From positions 44,817 to 108,816 of the forward strand of contig RAZD01000011.1 in the NCBI GenBank assembly GCA_003612525.1: a stretch of DNA of 64,000 bases, in the 5' to 3' direction. Below are positions 1-7,256 of the stretch, in pieces. Position numbers and translations under genes: made by a program. This DNA comes from a bacterium C-53. GTDB lineage: Bacteria; Bacillota; Clostridia; Lachnospirales; Lachnospiraceae. Position 1 is the first letter of the stretch, and every line of letters begins with the position of its first letter. Below the pieces are notes generated by a model. That model saw only the letters and a list, made by a program, of their open reading frames with translations, had not been told where the DNA came from and ran no database searches.

Positions 1-131
1 GGCGTATCGATAATCACATCAAAATAATTGATATACTGCGTCTTTTTATACAGGATTGTCTCTCCTCTGAGCGCCTGTGTCAGCGTAGTCTTTCCCGCCT
101 CACTGCGCCCCATCAATATGATCTTTTTCAT
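1..131 (-). CDS. eutP: EutP-like ethanolamine-utilisation GTPase, N-terminal part
   Basis: Only the first 43 or so residues are in the window; the gene runs off the left edge. They start MKKIILMGRSEAGKTTL, a P-loop (GRSEAGKT) typical of the EutP/PduV small GTPase-like family, followed by the family's QALRGE and YKKTQ stretches. The start codon overlaps the stop of the upstream shell-protein gene as ATGA, so the two are translationally coupled. EutP proteins are encoded in ethanolamine or propanediol microcompartment operons; a kinase or chaperone-like role has been proposed. The family call rests on the N-terminus and the eutS neighbour. Confidence 0.85.
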   Translation of the reverse strand, partial: MKKIILMGRSEAGKTTLTQALRGETILYKKTQYINYFDVIIDT

Positions 132-481
132 GTTCTTGTCATCCGGCAGACCGTATAACCGAGTGTTTCCTCCGTATAGCGCAGAATCGCCTGTTCCGCT
201 GCCTCAACCTCGGAAACTGTCCCTGTCACAATCACCGAACCGGAAAACCTGTCCACAAATCCAAGCTCCACACCGGATGATTTCAACGCAATATCCGCTA
301 TGATGATTGCTGTTTCCGCCGGGCTGACCGTCAATACGCCAATCGCCGATTTTGAATATTCCACCGCCGGATTCAGTCCCAGTTTTTCATAAAGCACGCT
401 GTCCGGATTCGCAATGATATGGGCCAGCGTAATCTGCTTTCCGGGAACAAGTTCCTGTATAATTCTCTGTTTTTCTTCCAT
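128..481 (-). CDS. eutS: EutS/PduU-type bacterial microcompartment shell protein
   Basis: A 117-residue protein with a single BMC domain, matching the usual length of EutS/PduU. These are circularly permuted hexameric shell proteins that tile the microcompartment in which ethanolamine ammonia-lyase works. Recognisable parts are the N-terminal KQRIIQELVPGKQITLAHII segment, the AIGVLTVSPAETAIIIADIA core and the VIVTGTVSEVEAAEQAIL segment. It is the first gene after a strong promoter and overlaps eutP by ATGA, so it probably opens the eut operon that continues beyond the window. PduU of a propanediol compartment is the alternative; the EutP neighbour does not separate the two. Confidence 0.88.
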   Translation of the reverse strand: MEEKQRIIQELVPGKQITLAHIIANPDSVLYEKLGLNPAVEYSKSAIGVLTVSPAETAIIIADIALKSSGVELGFVDRFSGSVIVTGTVSEVEAAEQAILRYTEETLGYTVCRMTRT

Positions 482-526
482 TGCTGCTCCTCGCCAGATA
501 CGACTGTTTTCTTAATCTTTGTCCTG

Positions 527-555
527 ATTATATAATACTGCACACCCAAAGTCAA
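527..555 (-). promoter_or_regulatory. Sigma-A promoter of eutS-eutP
   Basis: On the minus strand TTGACT (550-555) and TATAAT (527-532) are separated by exactly 17 bp, about 45 bp before the eutS start. No eut-type (ANTAR) antiterminator hairpin was identified in the short leader. Confidence 0.75.
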
Positions 556-710
556 CACAAAACCTCGTATTTTATGTTCTGTTTTTGACTGTTTTGAAGT
601 TTTATATGCATATTTTTTATTTAATATTTTGTTTTTGTTGTTTTTCTATGGTTTTTATGGCATAATAAGTCTGTATCTGCCAATCATTCAGGAACAGGAA
701 AGGATTCATT

Positions 711-1442
711 ATGCAGAATATACCGGTTCTATTCGACATCCATACGCACAGCGTTGCAAGCGGCCACGGCTCTTCTGATACAATCACGGACATGGCACGC
801 GCTGCATCCGATGCATCCCTGCAAATACTCGGAATCTCGGAACACGGTCCGAAGACCCCCGGCTCAGCAGGCAGTTCCTATTTCAGAAATCTGCGCCTTG
901 CCAGCCGGAAACGATTCGGCATCACGGTCCTGTACGGCGCCGAACTGAATATTCTGAATGAGAACGGGGATGTCGATCTTGAGGATTCCCTTCTTTGCAC
1001 GCTCGACTACGCCCTTATCGGCATGCATCATCCATTGTTTTCGTCCGGCAGTGCATCTTCGAATACGGATGCGCTCATCCGCTCCATGAAGCATCCCCGT
1101 GTAAACTTTCTTGCACATCCGGATGACGGAAGATACCCGCTTGATTACGAACGTCTGCTTCACGAAGCTGCAAAGCGTCAGGTATATCCGGAAATCAACA
1201 ATGCCTCACTGACGCCTGACGCATACCGGACAGACGGACCTCAGAACATCCGGCATATCCTGTCTGTCTGCAAAGCGATTCGTCTGCCCGTTTTGCTGTC
1301 AAGCGACAGCCACGGAAAATCACACATAGGGGATATGAAACATATCTTTCCTCTGCTTCACGAATGTGATTTTCCACAATCGCTCATTCTCAATACAAAC
1401 CCTTCCCTGCTCCTGCACATACTTAAGAAAGACAACGATTAA
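711..1442 (+). CDS. PHP-domain phosphatase/phosphoesterase (YcdX-like)
   Basis: A 243-residue PHP-superfamily metal-dependent hydrolase. The N-terminal DIHTHSVASGHG carries the HxH motif, GISEHGP the second histidine, and NFLAHPDDG and SSDSHGKSHIG the remaining metal-ligand motifs. The size is that of the YcdX-type stand-alone phosphatases rather than histidinol phosphatase; the substrate cannot be read from the sequence. The ATG start follows AGGAAAGG with good spacing. Its TAA stop overlaps by four bases the stop of a convergent small gene, with no obvious terminator between them. Confidence 0.85.
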   Translation: MQNIPVLFDIHTHSVASGHGSSDTITDMARAASDASLQILGISEHGPKTPGSAGSSYFRNLRLASRKRFGITVLYGAELNILNENGDVDLEDSLLCTLDYALIGMHHPLFSSGSASSNTDALIRSMKHPRVNFLAHPDDGRYPLDYERLLHEAAKRQVYPEINNASLTPDAYRTDGPQNIRHILSVCKAIRLPVLLSSDSHGKSHIGDMKHIFPLLHECDFPQSLILNTNPSLLLHILKKDND

Positions 1443-1657
1443 AAATAATACACCGGCATTGCCTCTCCGAGGCCAAACCTTTCATTGGGAAGCGCATCCC
1501 GCTCCAGAATACCGCTGTTCTTCTGGTATACGATCTTCTCCATCACCTTTTGATCTGGTTGTATTTCGCTCTTTTTCACAGGGTTCTTTTCCTGTGTTTT
1601 CGTTTTTTTGTCCATCGCTCTGGCGGCTCTCTGCATACTACCTCTTCCCACTGCCAT
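1439..1657 (-). CDS. Small basic protein of unknown function, translationally coupled to ParA
   Basis: A 72-residue protein, lysine/arginine-rich in its first half, that I do not recognise. Its start lies inside the last codons of the upstream ParA-like gene (20-bp overlap), and its ribosome site (GAGGAGG, 9 bp from ATG) is within ParA coding sequence, so it is a real coupled gene rather than a chance frame. Position and size fit an adaptor or DNA-binding partner of the ATPase, as small proteins often follow orphan ParA genes, but no motif proves that. Confidence 0.6.
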   Translation of the reverse strand: MAVGRGSMQRAARAMDKKTKTQEKNPVKKSEIQPDQKVMEKIVYQKNSGILERDALPNERFGLGEAMPVYYF

Positions 1658-2441
1658 ATCTGATTACCTCCTCTGCCAGTTTTCTGTATTCCAGCGCACT
1701 CCTTGTATTCTTTTTATAAACCGCCACAGGCTTTGAATTATCCTGCGCCCATTCCACCGTGGAATCCACATGAATAAACGTATCAAATACATGAATTCCG
1801 TCATAAGCATCCAGAATGCCTCTCGCATGCCTGTAATAATTCTTCCGCTCATCCACTTTCGTGATCAGAACCCCCATTACAGACGCATCCGCTATGTCCT
1901 GAATATCATTTAGAAAATCAAACATATTCGCCAGTCCGAAAAATCCCCACGGAGATGCCTCCACAGGCACAATGACAAAGTCGGATGCGCAGAGGATATT
2001 GATGACCCAGGCGCCAAGCGTCGGCGGCGCATCTATTAAAATAAAATCGTACTCTCCTTTTTCCACGATCGTTTTTAAACATTTCTTAAGAATAAATTCC
2101 CGTTGTACCATAGCAAACAACTCATATTCCACCTGGCTCATCAGTATGGACGATGGTATCAAATCAAGATTTTCATAAGGCGTATGCACAATATAATCCT
2201 GCAAATCCTGCTTGTGTCGGACTGCCTCATAGAGGTTTTTCCCGTTCTCGGCCATATCAAGCGCCGTTTCCTCATCAAAGAACGAGAGAGACAGATTCAG
2301 CTGCATATCTCCATCCACCAGAAGAACCTTCCTGCCCGCCAGAGACAGCTCGTAACCCAGATTTGAACAGGATGTGGACTTACCGCTCCCGCCCTTATTG
2401 TTGGTAAAGCAAATTGTAATGGTTTTCCCACCGTCTTTCAT
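1638..2441 (-). CDS. ParA/MinD-family ATPase
   Basis: A 267-residue deviant-Walker ATPase. FTNNKGGSGKSTS near residues 11-23 is the KGGxGK signature of ParA/MinD/Soj, VLLVDGDMQ follows as switch I, and DFILIDAPPTLG is Walker B. There is no N-terminal DNA-binding extension, so it is of the short orphan type. No ParB lies nearby. It starts 22 bp after the sugar-kinase stop, apparently at the end of the fucose operon, and overlaps a small downstream gene. Likely roles are positioning of a cellular structure or element partitioning; a maintenance function for a chromosome-integrated element is possible. Confidence 0.85.
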   Translation of the reverse strand: MKDGGKTITICFTNNKGGSGKSTSCSNLGYELSLAGRKVLLVDGDMQLNLSLSFFDEETALDMAENGKNLYEAVRHKQDLQDYIVHTPYENLDLIPSSILMSQVEYELFAMVQREFILKKCLKTIVEKGEYDFILIDAPPTLGAWVINILCASDFVIVPVEASPWGFFGLANMFDFLNDIQDIADASVMGVLITKVDERKNYYRHARGILDAYDGIHVFDTFIHVDSTVEWAQDNSKPVAVYKKNTRSALEYRKLAEEVIRYGSGKR

Positions 2442-2463
2442 TCCCTAATCACTCCAGTAATGA

Positions 2464-3861
2464 TTATTTATAAATCTGTATTTCAAATGATTTTGCGACG
2501 CAGGCCCTCGCTTCTGTCAGATCGCAAAATGTGCCGTCCTGAATCATCTGCGTCAGAATATTGCCGATCGCCGTAGCCTCCCCGGGCCCCGCATACACCG
2601 GAATACCTGTATACTTCGCTGTCAGCTCATTTAAGTACACCGCGTTGGAACCGCCGCCGATAATATGAATCCTGTCGTATTTCTTTCCGGTCAGGTGTTC
2701 AATCTCTTTCAGCTTTTCCGCATAACACTTCGCAAGACTGTTGTAAACCACACAGGCAAGCTCCGCAAGCGTTTCCGGCACTGCCTGCTCTGTCCTGCGG
2801 CAGTAATCCTGAATCGCTGCCACCATATCATCCGGCGACAGAAAACTGTCATCCTGACAGTCAACGATCGACGCGATTGTTTCCCCAGACGCCTGCCCAC
2901 ACAATTCTCCATAAGACATATCCGGTGCAAGCTGTCCCCTCACAGACTGAATCATCCAGAGACCCATAATATTTGTCAGATACGTAATCCTGCCGTTATA
3001 TCCGCCCTCATTCGTAAAATTCGCCCTTTTGCTCTCTTTGGAACAGTCCGCATTCGCCCGCTCCACACCCATTAAAGACCATGTGCCGGAACTGATGTAG
3101 CATGTGTCCGCTTCATTGGAAGGAACAGACATCACTGCCGACGCCGTATCGTGAGTAGGCGGCAGCACAACCTGACAATCATATCCTACAAGCGCCTTTA
3201 CTTCCTCCGTTAAGGAGCCAACTGCCGTGCCTGGCATATGTATTTTCTGAAACATGGATTTATTGTAGCCAAGCATTTCTATAAGCTCGTAATCCCAGTC
3301 TTTCGTCACCGGATTTAAAAGCTGGCTCGTGGTCGCTTCCGAATATTCCTGTACCATACTGCCACAAAGACGATAATGAAAATAATCAGGAATCATCAGC
3401 ATTGCAGACGCCTTTTCCATATACTCTGGCTGCTGCTTTTTAAGCGCCATAAGCTGATATACCGTATTATAAATTGCTTTCTGTATTCCTGTTCTCGCAT
3501 ACAGATCTTCCTCACTGATCACCTCATAAACCGCCTGGTCCATATTGTCTGTCCGATGATCTCTGTAGCCCACCGCCTTTCCAAGCATGTTTCCTTCCTG
3601 GTCAAGCAGTACATAGTCAACTCCCCAGGTGTCAATCCCCACACTCTCGGGAATCTTTCCGATTTCACGGCATTTTTTCATGCCGGTTATAATTTCATTG
3701 AAGAGACGCTCCACATTCCAGCAAAGCATTCCGTCCTCATTATCCATACCGTTCCAAAAACGGTACACTTCCTCCAATACAATCTTTCCATCCTGTAAAC
3801 TGCCCAGTATATGCCTTCCGCTGGACGCACCGATGTCTATTGCCAGAAAATATTTATCCAT
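2464..3861 (-). CDS. FGGY sugar kinase (rhamnulokinase-type; probable L-fuculokinase here)
   Basis: A 465-residue FGGY-family kinase. The N-terminus FLAIDIGASSGRHILG is the phosphate-1 motif of RhaB-type enzymes, and GVDTWGVDYVLLD, LPPTHDTASAV, ISSGTWSLMG and HIIGGGSNAVYLNELTA are the other family blocks. By sequence it is closest to rhamnulokinase. No rhamnose isomerase or aldolase is present; the operon carries L-fucose isomerase and FucU, so phosphorylation of L-fuculose is the likely job. It is the last metabolic gene before the ParA pair and lies 14 bp after the preceding stop. No fuculose-1-phosphate aldolase is encoded in the window. Confidence 0.85.
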   Translation of the reverse strand: MDKYFLAIDIGASSGRHILGSLQDGKIVLEEVYRFWNGMDNEDGMLCWNVERLFNEIITGMKKCREIGKIPESVGIDTWGVDYVLLDQEGNMLGKAVGYRDHRTDNMDQAVYEVISEEDLYARTGIQKAIYNTVYQLMALKKQQPEYMEKASAMLMIPDYFHYRLCGSMVQEYSEATTSQLLNPVTKDWDYELIEMLGYNKSMFQKIHMPGTAVGSLTEEVKALVGYDCQVVLPPTHDTASAVMSVPSNEADTCYISSGTWSLMGVERANADCSKESKRANFTNEGGYNGRITYLTNIMGLWMIQSVRGQLAPDMSYGELCGQASGETIASIVDCQDDSFLSPDDMVAAIQDYCRRTEQAVPETLAELACVVYNSLAKCYAEKLKEIEHLTGKKYDRIHIIGGGSNAVYLNELTAKYTGIPVYAGPGEATAIGNILTQMIQDGTFCDLTEARACVAKSFEIQIYK

Positions 3862-3875
3862 TCTGCCCGCCCTTT

Positions 3876-4313
3876 CTAGAAAATACCTAAAATTTTATCA
3901 CGGAATGTGTTGTAAAGCCTGTCATAATCCGTATAGTCTATATTGCTGTCCTTAAATTTTTTTCTCCATGTATCCCGGATTCCTGATGCAATTAAATCAG
4001 CCGCTTCACTTTCTGTAAGCAGGATCGCCGGAAATACATAATAAATCATAAAAAAGTTTAAATCCGCCTGTGTGCGGGGTCTTATCCTGCCTCTCACGGA
4101 AAAATTCTCTTCCACGGCAGATGTAAAGACCTCCGCAACCTCTCTGACCGCTTCTTCCCTGTTCTCTCTTTCAACCACATACTGTGCCATCTCCTGGAAA
4201 AAATGGTCATTTTTCTCACGGAAACTCTCCATATTCTTCTTATAAGACGGCTTCTTCAGTTTCTTCATCATATCCACCATCCCGTCAAAAATGGTTTCTA
4301 CATGATTCAGCAT
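3876..4313 (-). CDS. Unknown helical protein of the fucose operon
   Basis: A 145-residue protein I do not recognise. The start is set by a strong ribosome site, GGAGGAAGGAT directly before ATG at 4313; an in-frame start at 4373 has only AAAGG almost touching it. The product is rich in charged helices, with one aromatic/hydrophobic stretch near residues 85-100 (NFFMIYYVFPAILL) and a conserved-looking tail of YDRLYNTFRDKILGIF. There is no signal peptide. It sits between fucU and the kinase, so it probably belongs to sugar catabolism or its control. Confidence 0.6.
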   Translation of the reverse strand: MLNHVETIFDGMVDMMKKLKKPSYKKNMESFREKNDHFFQEMAQYVVERENREEAVREVAEVFTSAVEENFSVRGRIRPRTQADLNFFMIYYVFPAILLTESEAADLIASGIRDTWRKKFKDSNIDYTDYDRLYNTFRDKILGIF

Positions 4314-4379
4314 ATCCTTCCTCCAATTCGTATGGCACAGCCATACATCCAAAACGTGTATGGTCGTTCTCATGCCTTT

Positions 4380-4823
4380 CTATTCTGTGACTACCACACC
4401 TTTTTGCAGCATCACATTCGCATAAACAGCCGATTCGCCCGTTGCAATAATCGCATAAGCGGTTTTTGCCTCCTCATAGAATGCAAAACGCTCAATATTG
4501 CCTACCGCCTTCTCGCCTCTTTCATCATGCTTTTTCACAATTTCCTTATAGGTGTCCCAGATCGGCGTTTCCACAGGATCTCCGGGCATCACTTCCATCA
4601 GATTGACCGGTTGTTCCACATAAGTATCAAGTGGGAATACCTGCAGAATTGCGTCAAGCAGCTCCGGCACGCCATGTCCGTCGCAGCGCACTACAATTGC
4701 ATTTTTTCCCATAGACTCTGCCGGGAAATTACCATCGGCAATCACAAGCCTGTCACTATGTCCCATTTCCGCCAGAACTTTCAACAATTCAGGCGAAAGA
4801 ATTTTCGGAATACCTTTTAACAT
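4380..4823 (-). CDS. fucU: L-fucose mutarotase, RbsD/FucU family
   Basis: A 147-residue RbsD/FucU-family protein that interconverts sugar anomers, here most likely alpha- and beta-L-fucose before isomerisation. The signature is MLKGIPKILSPELLKVLAEMGH with GDNFPAES-like IADGNFPAES, and the VRCDGHGVPELLDAIL block; the C-terminus GESAVYANVMLQKGVV is also typical of FucU. The start at 4823 has GAGG eight bases upstream; an earlier in-frame start adds about 21 residues not found in the family. It follows the binding-protein gene across a strong hairpin. Confidence 0.9.
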   Translation of the reverse strand: MLKGIPKILSPELLKVLAEMGHSDRLVIADGNFPAESMGKNAIVVRCDGHGVPELLDAILQVFPLDTYVEQPVNLMEVMPGDPVETPIWDTYKEIVKKHDERGEKAVGNIERFAFYEEAKTAYAIIATGESAVYANVMLQKGVVVTE

Positions 4824-4915
4824 TTTTTCCTCTTTTCTGCGCAGCTTTTCTCTGTAGAAATTTTGCGGAACGCTGCGCGGACGCAAACTTCACAGTAAAG
4901 TCTTCATGTTTTTTT

Positions 4916-4952
4916 AAAAGGGGACAGGGATATCACATCCCTGTCCCCTTTT
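4916..4952 (-). terminator. Perfect 16-bp inverted repeat between binding protein and fucU
   Basis: Arms of 16 bp (AAAAGGGGACAGGGAT and its exact complement, loop 5) followed by TTTT on the minus strand. It lies 30 bp after the binding-protein stop, so it should act as a (partial) terminator or 3'-end stabiliser giving high binding-protein and low fucU/kinase expression. Bidirectional by sequence. Confidence 0.85.
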
Positions 4953-4982
4953 CACAGCTCTCAAAAGATTACATTCCCTGAA

Positions 4983-6170
4983 TTAGTCATACAGGTTAGG
5001 AGCGATGGAATTGTCTTCCATATTCGTGCTGTCATACCAGTATCCCTGTGTAGGAACATCAGATACTGTCTCGCCATTTGCAATCTTTGTAAGAATCTCT
5101 ACAGTTGTCTGACCCATTGCCAGAGGAGACTGTGTCACAGCGCCAAACATTTTGCCGCTTGTGATCGCGCCCTTGATAACGGAACCAGCATCAAAACCTG
5201 CTGCCAGGATTGAAGATGCAGGATCTGTTCCAAGTACATCAAGATTCTCGTTTGCTGTCAGGATGCCTTCTGCTGCAACCTGATTGGAACCAAACATACC
5301 AATTGTATCAGCTTTGTTCAGAATAACAGATGCTTCTGTTGCACACAATTCAACTGTTGTCTGTGCCGGAACTGCAACTTCGATGATAACGTCTGCACTT
5401 GCCTCGTCACCTTTGTCTTTGCAGTTATTTACATAATACTCATTTCCGATAACAGCTACAGTCTTTCCATCTGCACTTGCCAACTCTGCAAACTTGTCAA
5501 TAAAGCCAAGTCCACGGCTTGTGATAGACTCAGATGTTGCTTCCTGGTTTACTTCACCGATTCTTACAGGAGCAGTTGCGCTTGCAATCTTATCCTTCAG
5601 AGCAGGATACAGATTTTCTGCTGCCGTTGCGCCTGCCGCATAGTTATCCGTTGCAACTGTCGCATATACGGAACCATCCGGAGCGTCCGGAATACCGGAG
5701 TCAAAACATACTACAGGAATTCCTTTATCAAGAGCTGTCTGCAGAGAATCAAGACATGCATCCTGATCACATGCTGCAAGACCGATTCCGTTCGGAGCTG
5801 CATTGATTGCATTGTTCAGCATGTTCACCTGATCTGCGATATCACTTTCTGCATTAGGACCTGTACAGTTTACTTTCACACCCAGTTCTTCTGCCTTCTG
5901 ATTTACACCGGTAACAGCTGCCTGCCAGTATGATGACTGATAGCTCTTAACAATGATTTCAAAGCTATAGTCTCCGCCTGCTGCTGCACCGTCTGCTGCC
6001 GGCTCTTCTGCGGGTGCTTCTGCCGCATCATCTGCCGGAGCCTCTTCTGCGGGCGCTTCCTCTGCCGGAGCTTCCGGCGCCGGCGCTGCTGCTTCCTGTG
6101 AGCCGCATCCTGCAATAAGCGTTGCCACCATTGCAGCGCTCAGAAGTGTTGCTAATACTTTCTTTTTCAT
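4983..6170 (-). CDS. Sugar ABC transporter substrate-binding lipoprotein (RbsB-type)
   Basis: A 395-residue periplasmic-binding-protein-1-like lipoprotein. The signal peptide ends in LIAGC (lipobox, cysteine near residue 22). A low-complexity Ala/Pro/Glu/Asp linker of about 45 residues then tethers the domain, which begins around YSFEIIVKSYQSSYW. The VNMLNNAINAAPNGIGLAACD and VVCFDSGIPD segments are typical of ribose/galactose-type binding proteins. It is the extracellular part of the adjacent two-permease importer and, from its operon, probably binds L-fucose. The AP-rich linker is longer than usual. Confidence 0.88.
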   Translation of the reverse strand: MKKKVLATLLSAAMVATLIAGCGSQEAAAPAPEAPAEEAPAEEAPADDAAEAPAEEPAADGAAAGGDYSFEIIVKSYQSSYWQAAVTGVNQKAEELGVKVNCTGPNAESDIADQVNMLNNAINAAPNGIGLAACDQDACLDSLQTALDKGIPVVCFDSGIPDAPDGSVYATVATDNYAAGATAAENLYPALKDKIASATAPVRIGEVNQEATSESITSRGLGFIDKFAELASADGKTVAVIGNEYYVNNCKDKGDEASADVIIEVAVPAQTTVELCATEASVILNKADTIGMFGSNQVAAEGILTANENLDVLGTDPASSILAAGFDAGSVIKGAITSGKMFGAVTQSPLAMGQTTVEILTKIANGETVSDVPTQGYWYDSTNMEDNSIAPNLYD

Positions 6171-6217
6171 CTTTCATCCTCCTTTAGATTTTGGATTTCT
6201 TTTTGCTTTTATATGTA

Positions 6218-6235
6218 GCCGCCTTTTCAGGCGGC
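6218..6235 (-). repeat. Intercistronic GC hairpin
   Basis: GCCGCC and GGCGGC arms around TTTTCA in the 93-bp gap between permease and binding-protein genes. No U-run follows on the minus strand, so it looks like an mRNA-stabilising or processing hairpin rather than a terminator. Confidence 0.5.
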
Positions 6236-6263
6236 GGCATACCGGATTAACAGTGAACAGTTT

Positions 6264-7244
6264 TTAAGCTGTCTCCTTCTTTCGTTTCATAATGTCAACC
6301 ATAACGGCGCTGATCAATACAAGTCCCGTGATAATCTGCTGCCAGTTTGCCTGTAACCCAATATAGGGCAGGCCTGTTTTCAGCAGACAGATAACAAATA
6401 CACCAATTAACGAACCTTCAATACTTCCGAATCCGCCGCTTGCGGATACGCCGCCGATGATGGCGCCGCCGATTGCCTCAAGCTCAAATCCGGCTCCCGT
6501 ACCCGGCTGTACCGTTGAGAATACCGCTGAATAAGCGATTGCTGCCAATCCAGCGAAAAAGCCTGAAATCACGTAAGCCATAATATGATAAAATCTCACA
6601 TTGATCCCGGAAAGAATCGTTGCTTCCTTATTGCTTCCGATTGCAATCGTATAACGTCCGATCTTCGTATGATTCAGAACAAACGCCATCAATACTACGA
6701 GCAGCAAAACCCACAGGAAACCAAGCGGAATCTTCGTGCCGTTCACCGTTATCTTGAAAATATTACGGAACCAGCTTCCCGGCGCTCCCGATGTAGGCCA
6801 TGAAATACCAAAGCCTTTTGAAAAGATAGAGCCAAGCCCTCTTGTGATCATACAGGTACAAAGTGTTGCCAGGAATGGCGGCAAATCCATAACGGAAACA
6901 AGCACACCATTTAACAGACCGATTGTGATGCTAAGCAGCAGCGTCACAAGAATTCCGGCCCACACAGGCCATCCCTTCTGTACAATCAGGAACCCGCCTG
7001 TTAAAGAATAACAGATCAGGCCTGTACCAATGGAAAGGTCTACACCGCCTGTAATCAGCGGAAATGTTACACCAATCGCCATAAGCGCGATGTAATATGA
7101 GTAGTCAAGAATACTCATTACCGTCGTATATTTTCTAAAGTCAGGACTTACAGCACTGAAAAATAGAATCAATCCGATTACGACCAGAAGAACGATAAAC
7201 TTCTGACCGCCCAGCCTTGAAATTACCGATTTATTTTTACCCAT
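6264..7244 (-). CDS. ABC sugar transporter permease (RbsC-type)
   Basis: A 326-residue polytopic permease of the BPD_transp_2 family (about 8-10 membrane segments). The family marks are FPLITGGVDLSIGTGL in the second segment region, GRYTIAIGSNKEATILSGINV and the EAIGGAIIGGVSASGGFGSIEGSLIG block. It lies 12 bp after the ATPase gene and before the binding protein, and pairs with a second RbsC-type permease upstream, making a heterodimeric channel. Substrate inferred to be L-fucose from the operon. Confidence 0.88.
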   Translation of the reverse strand: MGKNKSVISRLGGQKFIVLLVVIGLILFFSAVSPDFRKYTTVMSILDYSYYIALMAIGVTFPLITGGVDLSIGTGLICYSLTGGFLIVQKGWPVWAGILVTLLLSITIGLLNGVLVSVMDLPPFLATLCTCMITRGLGSIFSKGFGISWPTSGAPGSWFRNIFKITVNGTKIPLGFLWVLLLVVLMAFVLNHTKIGRYTIAIGSNKEATILSGINVRFYHIMAYVISGFFAGLAAIAYSAVFSTVQPGTGAGFELEAIGGAIIGGVSASGGFGSIEGSLIGVFVICLLKTGLPYIGLQANWQQIITGLVLISAVMVDIMKRKKETA

Positions 7245-7256
7245 GTCCTCTTCCTC

